Assembly (NCBI GenBank): GCA_030407085.1
Contig: CM059582.1
Coordinates: 28,719,001-28,783,000, forward strand
Length of the DNA: 64,000 nucleotides
Reading direction: 5' to 3'
Source: Trichopria drosophilae
Lineage: Eukaryota; Arthropoda; Insecta; Hymenoptera; Diapriidae
The position numbers were made by a program, and so were the translations under genes. The notes below the pieces were generated by a model. It searched no databases, had not been told where the DNA came from, and saw nothing but the letters and a program-made list of their open reading frames with translations. Positions 23,620 to 33,466 of this stretch are shown in pieces; within the stretch, counting starts at the first letter, position 1; each line of letters opens with the position of its first letter.

Positions 23620-24480
23620 AGAACAGAATCTTTGAATGGATTCTCGAGCTTTTCCCTCGAGCGCATCGTACAACCTTGCAACATTTTCCCTATCGGAAAA
23701 CCCGCCTAATTCGGTAGAGAGCTCGTACGCTTGTTTGAAGCGTAACCATTTCGACGGCTCATTTGAACATCACGTTTTAATCGTTCGAAATGGTTTGCTC
23801 TCACCGGGTCATTCAGGCTTCGACGTTCGGGTGTTTCTGCGATGTTGTCCATCGTTCCATATTCCTGAAGCTTCTGCGATCGTCATTTGTCTCGTTGTCG
23901 GACGTCTGCATCGAAACGGGGCTGCGATGTTCGGCTGTTTGTTCGCCTCTCTCGACATGGTCTTCCTCTCGTTCTGGAAGCGTCCCCCGCCATGTTCCTT
24001 CTTCTTCCTCGGGTTAAAGGTCGATGTTCTTTTCTTACGGCAGTCGGCGGCCATGTTGCATCCTCGCTTACTGTAGACCTCAAAAAATGCCTCAATTTGC
24101 GAACTCCTTCGGGAATGTTTGATGTCCTATTTACAGCCGCGTCTGTCGCCGTTTCTTCTTCCATCGATTGGCGGTTTGGCGGATCCATTGTCCTGCCTTC
24201 CGGTGATTGCACGCGAGCGTTCGAAGATAACCTACGCCTTTTCGATGTCGCAAGTCGCTTCTCTGTGTCCCTTTTTTCTCCTCTTTTAGGGCGTCCGTCT
24301 TTAGCTGCTAGCGGTTTCATCTTCAATTTATTTCTACGTTCGTAATCCAAAATAATGTCACTTGGCACTTTAGGTTTCGTTTTCGGAACTTCACTTCACA
24401 ATTTCACCCGCGCCGGCATAAAGTCCCGGATTTCGGCACCAAAAATTTGTACCGGACCGGGTGAAATCGGGTAATAGAAA
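23620..24480 (-). pseudogene. LTR-retrotransposon leader and gag-like fragment with BEL/Pao-like primer site
   Basis: On minus, 24441-24424 reads TGGTGCCGAAATCCGGGA, which has the form of BEL/Pao primer-binding sites. Downstream the base composition shifts to CpG-rich and a 161-codon frame (24368-23883) is strongly basic, with KRR and RRR clusters, like a gag N-terminal region. No protease, RT or integrase follows. The fragment starts immediately next to the viral fragment and on the same strand. Plus-strand frames over the same bases are shadows. Confidence 0.45.
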
Positions 24481-24493
24481 CTGAACTGATTGG

Positions 24494-25090
24494 TTAATGA
24501 CACATCAGGTAATTAAAGTAAACCAATTTTGTTTTCTCTCTAGGTATCATTGGAGAGTAATTAGCGTCATTCAATAAGGTAAAAAAGATCTCTAGCAGAG
24601 CAAATGTTGGGCCTAGAATTGGGTCAGATTGTTGCTCTGTCAATCCTACACCCCCGTTAACGGCTGTGGTGACAATGGCGTTCAGTCCTGCATTAATATT
24701 TCCTGAGCCTGCAAAGGCTCTACCCGCTTGCTTGATCCCATTAGGTACTTTCACCCCGTCTAGGTAATAGGTCCTCTGATAGCACGTGAGGTTGCTGGAT
24801 GTCCATGTCTCCTCCAACTTCAACGCCAGTCCAATATTTACAAATCCGACTCTCAGCAGTTCCTTAACTTGTGAGATCCTCCTGGTGATGTTATCGTCCT
24901 TGCTCAATTTTACGAAGAGAACCTGGTTATCTCCAGATCCAGTCAACTTGTGCTCCAGATCTAACTGATGCATCACTCTTCGTATGATCATCATGGTGAT
25001 GAGAGTCCATAACTTTTGCAGGATGCTCTGATTACCCCCTGCATGGCAGTTCCAGTGTGTGAACTCTACAGGCATACCCGTTGGAGAGAA
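24494..25090 (-). pseudogene. Endogenous negative-strand RNA virus L (polymerase) fragment, 3' piece
   Basis: An open frame of over 190 codons. It carries the GDNQ signature (24934-24923) that marks RdRp motif C of mononegavirus-type L proteins, and a motif-B-like GG...QKLWT stretch about 25 residues before it. The order B then C matches the L palm. Only this small part of a protein of roughly 2000 residues is present, so it cannot encode a working polymerase. It ends at a stop at 24494 next to an LTR-element fragment. The virus family (chuvirus-like or other mononegavirus) is not resolved. The piece is separated from 26789-27229 by a retrotransposon. Confidence 0.8.
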
Positions 25091-26788
25091 GGTTTAAAGG
25101 ACCCCAGAGCCCACCTCACCTTTTCCTCGTCTACAATCTCCCCGATTACAGATTCATCGATTTCTAAATAGGGTGGGAAAATATCACGGTGAGTTCCCTC
25201 CTTACTTTGCACCGGCTTCCTGCTTGGAAAATGCGTATCCATCAGCAAGTCTAAGGTTTCCTGACTATCTCCCGTCCATGTGCCGTCGCTTCTTTGCAGG
25301 AGTCCCCGTACGCTGGGATCCTTAGATAGAAGCTTGCGGAGCCTAGCAGTTTACGCTGTGCTTTCTATCACCTCACAGCCATGATCGGGTTTTCACACGT
25401 CTAATTTCACTTTTATATTCATTAAAGCTACTCCTATAAGCATACCAGTCCTTCTGCTCCCCGCTCCACCTTGCTCTATTGTAGAGCTTCCTCGCCCCTG
25501 CCCTGCGCATGCCTAGGTCGACTATCCGCCAAGGTGGTTTGTTCCTTCCCCGGGCCCACACAACAGGACACGATTTATTAAAGGCTGAGCAGAGAGCATC
25601 CGTAACCTTCTCGACCTCACGTTCTACAGAATTCTAATCGGCAAGTTCAGCCGTCAGAGTCGGCCCGAGTTTCGCCTTTGCTGTTTCCAAGAACTGGGTC
25701 CAGTCGGTTTTTCTTGGATCCCTATAGGGGTTGCTTTCCTCTCGATTACTATTGATCTCAAATAAAATCCATCGGTGATCGGAAAAGGAGTTCCTATCGG
25801 ATACCCTCAATTTCTTAATCTTTAAGTCACCCATGCCTGATACTAACGTTATATCGATAACCTCTTGTCTTTCTAATTACAAATGTGGGCTGTGTTCCCA
25901 AGTTACTTATAACTAGATTAGTACTTAGAAGGTATTCGTAAAGTGACTCACCTTTTTTGTTGACATTAGAGCTGCCCCATTGAATGTGATGCGCGTTCGC
26001 ATCACACCCCAACACCAGACTTTTCCCTTTTCTGGCTGCCATGTCCAACAGTGTCCGGACTATCTCCGAAGGGGGCTCTTCTTCGTACGGCATATAGACC
26101 GAGGCGAGAAGAAGGCTGCCGTATCCCTTCCTCCCGCATATCGCCGCCGTTACGTCATCGTCGCTGAAATCATTAAGAAGAAAGATATTAATACCCTTCC
26201 TTGCCACAATGCAGGTTCTCAACTTACCCTTCCTTATTGGATGTAGCAGGTTGAACCCCTTCGCTCTTAGTCCTCGAATTTTGCCGTCCGAGGACAGCCA
26301 TGGTTCTTGGACCAGAGCCACATCCACCTTTCCCTCCACAAGCAGTGATGAGACCTCGGCCGATGCCGCCTCACAATGGTGCAGGTTGATCTGCACCACC
26401 CTCAGTGCAGTCACCCGCCCATCGCGATTTGTCCTCAACCTCAGTCTCGCCGTACCCAAACCCAGCTTGAACAGACCGCCCGTTTCCTCAAGAGTTGGAA
26501 CGGATTCTCTGCTTATGGCGAGCAGGAAATCCCTTCCACCCTTTTTGGACTCGACGGTCTTAATCACGCTCTAGTTTGTAGTGTGGAGTTTCTTGTTCTG
26601 GCCTTTCATGAGTGCGAGGATCACCTTGTTCTCCCTTACAGGAGGAGGGATCCACACCCATGCTGTAGGCCTCAGAGGGAGTTCCTTCTTAGGGATCACC
26701 CTTATCGTCGCGCCCTCCCATAGACCCTCCATACCTTCTATGAGCCGGCGTAAGGTGTCCCTGGATCTTTCGTCATCGCAGGAGACGG
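25091..26788 (-). mobile_element. APE-type non-LTR retrotransposon copy (ORF1 end plus endonuclease), inserted in the viral fragment
   Basis: TGGAGAGAA lies at both borders (25082-25090 and 26789-26797), a 9-bp target duplication. Read on minus, the copy starts with the C-terminal part of an ORF1 resembling DUF4780 (LRPTAWVWIPPP, then a KGQNKKLHTTN-like stretch, stop). The endonuclease frame follows at 26567-25827: VVQINLHHCEAA, VALVQEPW, GCDANAHH and WGSS are the EEP motifs typical of the R1/jockey group. After a frameshift near 25860 the frame continues with SDHRWILF (the catalytic SDH) and the region leading to RT, which is cut off. No RT and no poly(A) tail, so the copy is truncated at both ends. 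Confidence 0.75.
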
Positions 26789-27229
26789 TGGAGAGAACTT
26801 ACTAGCTGAAATCAACAAGCTATCGGTGAAGATTTGGGGCATGTACTGAAAATGCTTCACTCCAAAGAGATTCCCTAGAGTGTCCAGAATGTAGGTCTGC
26901 TGTTGGGATCTGAATGTATAATTCCACTGCTCCAAGTCCATATGAAACCGGATCCATGCATGATCAGGTGTTTCAGGCAATGTTGAAAGAATGTCCATCT
27001 TTTGTTCGAGTTGCGCTCCGGACATGGTCATGGACTGCTGCTTGAATAGGGGTAAAATTTGTTCCCCCAAATTTCGCTCACATGCGGATGCCATCATCCT
27101 ACATTCAAAAGTCAGAATAGAAAACACTCTAGCCTCAATCTTCAACTCTCTCTCCTTGGGCATAAGTTGGATAACAGCCCAGTTGGGAGGAATGTAACCC
27201 AACTGTTCCACTGGAGGTGAGGGGGATCA
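26789..27229 (-). pseudogene. Endogenous negative-strand RNA virus L fragment, 5' piece
   Basis: Open on minus from about 27229 to the TSD at 26789. It carries a KERELK string, as in the pre-A region of mononegavirus L proteins, and a D-L-E-Q-W-N motif-A-like site (about 26938-26921). It is the upstream part of the palm whose motifs B and C lie at 24494-25090. The codon phase on both sides of the retrotransposon agrees, and there are no internal stops in either piece, so the viral frame was intact when the retrotransposon landed. It reaches an in-frame stop a few codons before 27211 on the 5' side. A partial, non-functional viral relic. Confidence 0.8.
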
Positions 27230-27618
27230 CACTGGTTGATCTCGGGCCATAACCTACCTGCAGACTAATGTGAAGCCCGACAGTTCGAAGCGCAAATTTG
27301 AACGTTATTATACTAACGAATTTTGGAACCTATTGACGACATGCCACGTGCACAACGACGTCGTATCTCGTGCAAGGCGACGACATATTTAGGCTACTCG
27401 CGAGTATATGAAAAGGGAGTTTCAAATACAGATTTTTGGATATTTGAATTGAAACTTTATCAGTTTTGATGAGAGAAAATGCTCTCAGCGGTAGCCGACT
27501 TGACTCATGGCAGTTCATCTCGTTAACTTGAAGTGCAAGGTTGTCGTCATTTCCGGACACTTGAACAGAGTCGTGATCCGAAATATTATTCAAACGAATT
27601 TATTTAATCACGTGACGG

Positions 27619-28371
27619 GTCGGCGTGATGGTCGTGCGGGCTAAGGCGTCAGTCTTATTATATCTTAAATAATAAATCTCCCATAATTTAAAAAAATAAA
27701 TATTACCGAACAAATTTGAGTATCAACAATTTTGATTTGACAATCGATTAATTAATCGTGATTTTCAAATATTTTTTGAAAAAAGCTAAATTTTTTCGTA
27801 AAATGGCTGTTGTGGAGTGAAAATTGTCGTCATTCTAAGAGAATTTTTAAATAGAGTGACTCAATTTTCACACCAACTTTGAGTAAACAGTACAAACTCG
27901 TTTATCGAACGTTTATCTGAAAACGTTTTACCTCGCAGAGTCCAATAAGGCGTCAGTCTTAGTCCGCCCGAACTGAACGTTGCGAAGGTCCCGAGTTCAA
28001 ATCCCCGTCCGTGCAATTTTCTCTGCTTATGTCCAGTGTGGAATAACCGGGGAACTTTGCTGGGCGAAGGTACGAATTTGGGACCGCAGCCGACCCCCAT
28101 CGGCAGTTATCGGTGCCGTCATCGTCTTATCCGCGGTCGGTACGTCGTGGGTCTTATCTCGGCTAAGGCACAGACCGCCGAATCTGCTGGTGGTACCGAT
28201 ATTGGGGAGTGGGGACTGGCTCTGGGTGGGTGTTGTGTTGTCCTGTTCCGTCATGTATAATGTCTATGTGTTGTCCATCCTATACCTCTCCACCCGAGAG
28301 CCGACCCGCGAATAGGCATCTAAGTCATTAAAGCGGGGGAAAACTATAAAAAAAAAAAAAAAAAAAAAAAA
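27619..28371 (+). mobile_element. tRNA-derived SINE with poly(A) tail and target duplication
   Basis: AATCACGTGACGG occurs on both sides (27606-27618 and 28370-28382). The 5' part resembles a tRNA-Leu-like head: GATGGTCGTGCGGGCTAAGG (box A region), and 27994-28004 AGTTCAAATCC, 10 of 11 to box B. A GC-rich body follows and then about 24 A residues (28348-28371). The head is split by an AT-rich insertion at 27658-27945. The frames within it are not genes. Confidence 0.75.
27658..27945. mobile_element. 288-bp insertion inside the SINE head, with 16-bp target duplication
   Basis: TAAGGCGTCAGTCTTA is duplicated at 27642-27657 and 27946-27961. The insert is AT-rich, has no clear terminal inverted repeats and no coding frame. 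A 16-bp duplication points to target-primed reverse transcription; read on minus it starts TTGGACTCTGCGAGG and ends AT-rich. The source sequence was not recognised. Confidence 0.65.
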
Positions 28372-28619
28372 TCACGTGACGGTTTTTCGCCAGAGTTCAC
28401 AGGATCTCAAACTCGGTCGTACGGCGAACTATATTGGTGATAAATTATTTTGAAAGATGTAAAGATGTTTCAATGACAATTATTTTATAAATCGACTGAG
28501 ATGTCGATTGAAATGTTTGTCTACCTGGCTGCCTTAATTTTGATTTTGTGATTTTTATAAACACTGCTTATCCGTGTGGTCATCAGAGTAACGCAACTTG
28601 TAAATAAATCATTGTTATA

Positions 28620-28894
28620 CAGTAGTCCCCATCCTAAGTTATACTGTCGGTTCTTTCAAAATGGCGGGCGATTCTCCAAAGTTATAGCCCCTCACTATCC
28701 CCACTCCAGTATCTTTGTTTATATCCATGCAATGGGTGCTTCTGTGTGCGAGTGTCGCGAAGCGAGTGTGGCTCAGCAAAACAATGTGGTGGGGGAAGGA
28801 GAGGAAGAAACTGGTATAACTTTGGAGAAGGCCAATCTATAACTTAGGATACACATATAACCTTGGATGGTATAACTTAGGGTGAGGACTACTG
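28620..28894. mobile_element. Tigger/pogo-like MITE, 275 bp
   Basis: The ends are CAGTAGTCCCCATCCTAAG and a complementary CTTAGGGTGAGGACTACTG, flanked by TA on both sides (28618-28619 and 28895-28896). A TA duplication and CAGT termini are the pattern of the pogo/Tigger branch of Tc1-mariner. No transposase. It lies inside the LTR-like copy. Confidence 0.75.
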
Positions 28895-29386
28895 TAGTTG
28901 GATGCTCGAGATGTGGTGATTTATGCATTGTCATGGCACAATGTGTCCATAATGATAGCGAAACTATGTCGTTACTTAGTGCGAATTTGTCCTGAGTGGG
29001 GGAGCAGTAATGTAGTATGCAGTACGAGGGGAATGTGCATCTTCATTGTAAGACTGACTTGAATGACTTACATCATACGTAGTGTAGTTTTATAGAATAT
29101 GAGTAGTATTTTGACGACCTTCAGTAGTATTTGAGTAGTATTGCAGACGTCTGTAAGCCTCTTACGTTGGTAGCAATAATCCTTTAGCGTGGTATATATG
29201 CCCTCTTCTGTATTTGCTTTACGATCAGTAAGTTCATTTCTGTTTTTGCTATTATTTAATTAATATTTTAGTAGTTAGTGATCGACCTGCTCTGTCTTTT
29301 TCACTGACTTTTGTATGTATTATATATATATATATATATATTGAATTTGTATCGACGACGTCATATGTAACAATATTACATATAAT

Positions 29387-30580
29387 AACCACGGGCGTGA
29401 AATGGCCGTTTTATGCCCCGAATGGTGATTAGGCGTCCGAGGGTCACCTAATCTCCATGAGGGCGCAAATGCCACGTCCGGTGCAAACAATATTTTTCGA
29501 TTTAGGGGGAGTAAAATGACCATTAATTCTATCAAACAAATTAAAGACGTTTACGAATTAGTTTTCCAATCAGTAATGTTTATGTTTATAATGGAAAATT
29601 TGTGTAATACTCCGAAACTATATTACTAATACGATATATTAATTGATAGTAATTGAAAACTAATTTTTTGATTCAGAAGGCATAAAATGGCAATTTTTCC
29701 CACCTGCTGAAGAAAAAAATTATGTTGACATCACGGGTGTAAAAGTTATTTTAACTAACTAACGAAAATAACTATTAGTTCTCGGTTTAGTTTTCGAGAA
29801 TATTTTCAGTACTGTTAAACAGAAGGAGTTGCCTGCTAACTATATTTTTATTACCATGCACATAATTACTTTATACATAAATATTGTTTGCTATATTTTG
29901 AATGTAATGAATCGAAATATATTTGCCTGTGCGTGCACAGACGTGAATAGGGCCTTTGTTTAACTATGCGAAATTATAAATGTCCTTCGTACCGATTTGT
30001 GATGAAACAAATATCTGTAATATTTGTAAATAATACATTGACAGCAACGTTTGGAACATTCTACCAGTGTTCATTTACAACATGGTGTTAACGACCGGTG
30101 GAAGGGCTTCAAATAAAACGTGCAATATGATCGGCCACAAACTAAAAATCAACTTTATTCTGATCTCGCAGTATTTCCGGACACTTGAACAGAGTCGTGA
30201 TCCGAAATATTATTCAAACGAATTTATTTAATCACGTGACGGTTTTTCGCCAGACTACATTCCCTAAGCGGGGGAGCAGTAATGCAGTATGCAGTACGAG
30301 GAGAATGTGCATCTTCATTGTAAGACTGACTTGAATGACTTACATCATACGTAGTGTAGTTTTATAGAATATGAGTAGTATTTTGACGACCTTCAGTAGT
30401 ATTTGAGTAGTATTACAGACGTCTTAAGCCTCTTACGTTGGTAGCAATAATCCTTTGGCGTGGTATATGCCCTCTTCTATATTTGCTTTACGATCAGTAA
30501 GTTTGTTTCTGTTTTTGCTATTATTTAATTAATATTTTAGTAGTTAGTGATCGACCTGCTCTGTCTTTTTCACTGACTTG
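29387..30580 (+). repeat. LTR-like arm, left copy of a 1.2-kb inverted pair
   Basis: It begins CCACGGGCGTGAAATGGCC and runs through CCGGACACTTGAACAG and ATCACGTGACGG to the block ending at TTTTTCACTGACTTG. The same sequence is present inverted at 33467-34720. It holds CTTCAAATAAAACG at about 30105, which could act as a polyadenylation signal. The unit is followed inward by a conserved ATG frame (30666). This suggests a long LTR or leader, but TG...CA borders and a primer site were not pinned down. Confidence 0.5.
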
Positions 30581-30665
30581 CACGTCACTACTGATGACCT
30601 CCAGCTAACTCTGCGGTGATGTATTACATGATATTGTTGTGAGTTAGATTTAAGGGAATGTGAAC

Positions 30666-30764
30666 ATGGCACCGGACGATCGTGTCATGAGTGTGACGAA
30701 TCTAGTGGAGTATATGCCTAATCTGTCGTCATCCAACTTCGTACTTTCCTGACTTTTAATCATA
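30666..30764 (+). pseudogene. Start of an element-encoded protein (MAPDDRVMSVT...)
   Basis: ATGGCACCGGACGATCGTGT opens a frame of about 28 codons. The same start is repeated inverted at 33424 (MAPDNRVMSVTKVV), placed the same way after the 1.2-kb arm. Conservation of the start and position between copies suggests the first codons of the element's gag-like protein. The frame fails soon after. No domain recognised. Confidence 0.4.
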
Positions 30765-31500
30765 AAAAATTACAATCGTCGACTTGATATTTTGTCGTTT
30801 AATTCCCTGCAAATATGCACGTATTTATGTTTGATCATCACTATACTCGACTTTAGAATTTAATTATTTATCACCGTACTAAAACTTTGTTCGAATTCTT
30901 TTTCGTTATTAATCTAAATTATTTAATTCACCCTGTAATTTGAATAAAGTAATCATCGTCAATATTTGAGAGTTCCAACAGAGCTTGCAGAATTAATTGC
31001 ATTTCAACTACCCTATTTGGTTACATCATTTTCAATACTTTCTTAATAAACGTTCACTCTTAAAGGTAAAATGTTTGTAATAGATAGTCGCGATGAGAGG
31101 GTTCCAAAATAAATCAACCATTTACAATATAAATCTCAAAGATTTCTTCCTTACCGATGAACGGTAAGTCGATAATTTCACGTTCATGTACAAATGTGAG
31201 TAGTGTATAAAATTCACGAACATGTGATGTTTATGCCGAATCACATTTATCACCGCACATATTATCAAATTTTATAGACTTTATTTTTATCATTTTGTAA
31301 ACGACTGGTGGAAGGGCTCAAAATAAAACTCTCAATTCGATCGGTCGACAATTAAAATGATTTAAATTTATTCCGATCCCGTGGTGACGACCCGATCGCG
31401 ACGCGCCTCCTAAACCGTCGACGTTCCGAAACATACTGAAAAACCCGATCGTCAATTTTTCCAACTTGTTAGTTCGACTTTTCAATTTCTCGAACATTTA
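30765..31500. other. Spacer of the inverted pair with an LTR-end-like segment
   Basis: Positions 31300-31400 (ACGACTGGTGGAAGGGCT, CAAAATAAAACT, TCGATCGGTCGAC) resemble 30090-30175 of the arm. A diverged relative of the same LTR end therefore sits here, followed by a CG-rich stretch. The rest is AT-rich with no gene. Confidence 0.4.
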
Positions 31501-31501
31501 A

Positions 31502-33034
31502 GGTAGCTAGACCCTAAACACCTATTATTCAAGAAGTTTTTGAAACTTTCAGCAAAACTAATTTGAATAACAATGCGTATGTCTGTTAAATTTGAACAAT
31601 TTTAACCGTTTAGCTCCCGCGATATAATCAATCAAAAATCGCATGTTTTTACATAGATCAGTATGGTAGCCATGATGAAAGTTGTCGAAAAAATGCCGAT
31701 TCGATACAAATGTTCTTATAGCATAAAACCTACTGCCAAGATCTTGACGAAAAACTAGTCTGAAGTAATTGAAGTAATGAGGAATCACATATTTAAAAGT
31801 CGTAAACATTGACCGTTTAATAAAAAAGTTCGACTTGATCAAAAATCGAACTTCAAAAATTTCTTGGGATTTGTCATACGATACGGAATAGACGGCAACG
31901 TCGCATTTATGAGATCATTCTTTGTTTTTGCGCGCGAGTATTTGAATATACACACGTACTTTTATTGATGAGTTTAGCATGAAAACCACTGTAGATAACG
32001 TAATATAAATAAAATGCACATACGTGTATTCATAAAATATGTAATTACGAAATTTACTTAATTTTTCATTCTGATTATAACGAAATTTTTCAGAAAATTG
32101 TTTGCGTAATTATAATTTTGCAATATGAAAATATGTCTATAAGGTAATACGAACTATTGCATTTTGTATTTTTGTACATTGTTAGGTCCTAATAATGTTT
32201 ATAATCTATCTTTTTTGATGAATAATAATTGTTATCTTCTTAGATAAATTTAATAATTTAGTAATTTTAACCTTTTTAAATAAATATAGCAATTTTATAG
32301 TGACGAAGTTTTTACTCTTTTTTACCTTTTTAGTTGCATTTAGTCATTTCATAATAATGAGTTCCATTTTTTTACCTTTTTAAATAAATTTAGTAATTTT
32401 TACTTTTTAAATATAAATAAAGAAATGTTGTAATTTTTACCATTTTAGATAAAGTTAGTAATTTCATAGTAACAATGTTTGTAGTTATAATATCGGTATT
32501 TTTATTTGGAAATGATTAACAAGGTAGTTAAAACTGTAGGAAAGAAAATTTGCTGAGAGACAGAAAATGTTATAGAATAGGTTATTTGCAAAATATTCCA
32601 TGTTTAATATATTCCATATTTTATAATGTCGAGAAGAAATATACCTACGTATACTTTTCCTTTTTCAACAGCACACTTTTCTTGACATACATACCTCGAT
32701 ATCTTAACTGTGCAGACATTTTCGTTTTCTGTATACGACCACATTAAATAAAATACGAAAACAAACTCTGTTTCGATCCACAGCGGAGTATGTACATACC
32801 GTGTTTAAATCGCGCTTTGCTGATAAAACGCGACGTTGCCACTATTTCTGTACTACGTTATTCACTAGGTTAATTTTTTCTTTACATTAATTTATTTTAG
32901 TATGTATTTGATATTTGAATGACATAAGACTAATTATTTATTTATAATTAGATTATACATATTGGTAATGAGGTTATGTTTTTACACTTTATAGTTACAT
33001 CGTTTTTTACTTGCCTAGTTGGGGTCTAGCTACC
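31502..33034. mobile_element. TTAA-flanked non-autonomous DNA element, 1.53 kb
   Basis: The ends are GGTAGCTAGACCC and its complement GGGTCTAGCTACC, flanked by TTAA at 31498-31501 and 33035-33038. TTAA duplication is typical of piggyBac-type elements, though these termini lack the usual CCC start. The interior is AT-rich with weak frames only (31558-31842 minus, 32550-32747 plus), none recognised. Confidence 0.65.
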
Positions 33035-33466
33035 TTAAATAGACCGCAACGTCGTCGTTTTATATATCGATATTATAATATTCGAAATACAAATAATTGC
33101 ATCGAGATCGTCACCATTTCGAAGGGCCTTTTACATAATTTACCTAACAGGCCTGCATCAATTTGAGAGGTACCCCCATTCGGGTGTGCAATGCCGCAGG
33201 GAAAACCGCCTTTGTGGGAAAAAAACCTACGCCAGGTACCGCAGTCGATAAAACATCGATTCTGTCCGTAACATACACCCCCTGTACGAAGTCTTCGGAC
33301 TCGTACACTTCACTAGAATCGATGTTTTCATAACCCATTCAAATCATCATCTCAGTCTTCACTCGTCATACGCTTTACATTAACCACCTTCGTCACACTC
33401 ATGACACGATTGTCCGGTGCCATGATCATAACTAAACAGCCAGGTACAATTTCCAAATCGCTAATA
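33035..33466 (-). pseudogene. Element-encoded protein remnant, inverted copy
   Basis: On minus, ATGGCACCGGACAATCGTGT at about 33424 matches 30666 (MAPDNRVMSVTKVV...). After stops, a second frame (33338-33144) reads on, with GYENIDSSEVYE and VPGVGFFP strings and a stop at 33144. Not recognised; probably the N-terminal part of the same LTR-like element, decayed. Confidence 0.4.

Larger units (their letters stand above)
27240..29386 (+). repeat. Degenerate LTR-like copy, interrupted by a SINE and a Tigger-like MITE
   Basis: Positions 27545-27618 match 30170-30242 (CCGGACACTTGAACAGAGTC, then ATTTAATCACGTGACGG), and 28383-28395 continues that match after the SINE. Positions 28998-29300 match 30265-30575 (GGGGGAGCAG, ATGCAGTACGAGG, GATCGACCTGCTCTGTC). 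Between them lies about 600 bp found only in this copy, including the MITE at 28620-28894. A TA run sits at 29325-29341. No coding capacity. Confidence 0.5.

Noticed and set aside
23636..24345. Long + frames in the CpG-rich patch
   Set aside because: Shadow frames; the primer-binding site and basic gag-like frame are on minus.
25980..26805. Three long + frames
   Set aside because: Shadows of the minus-strand endonuclease frame of the non-LTR element.
27994..28004. Functional tRNA gene
   Set aside because: Box B is good, but the head is split by 288 bp and continues into a SINE body with poly(A); it cannot fold as a tRNA.
27861..28315. Several frames of 70-110 codons on both strands
   Set aside because: They lie in the tRNA-derived SINE body, which is GC-rich and non-coding.
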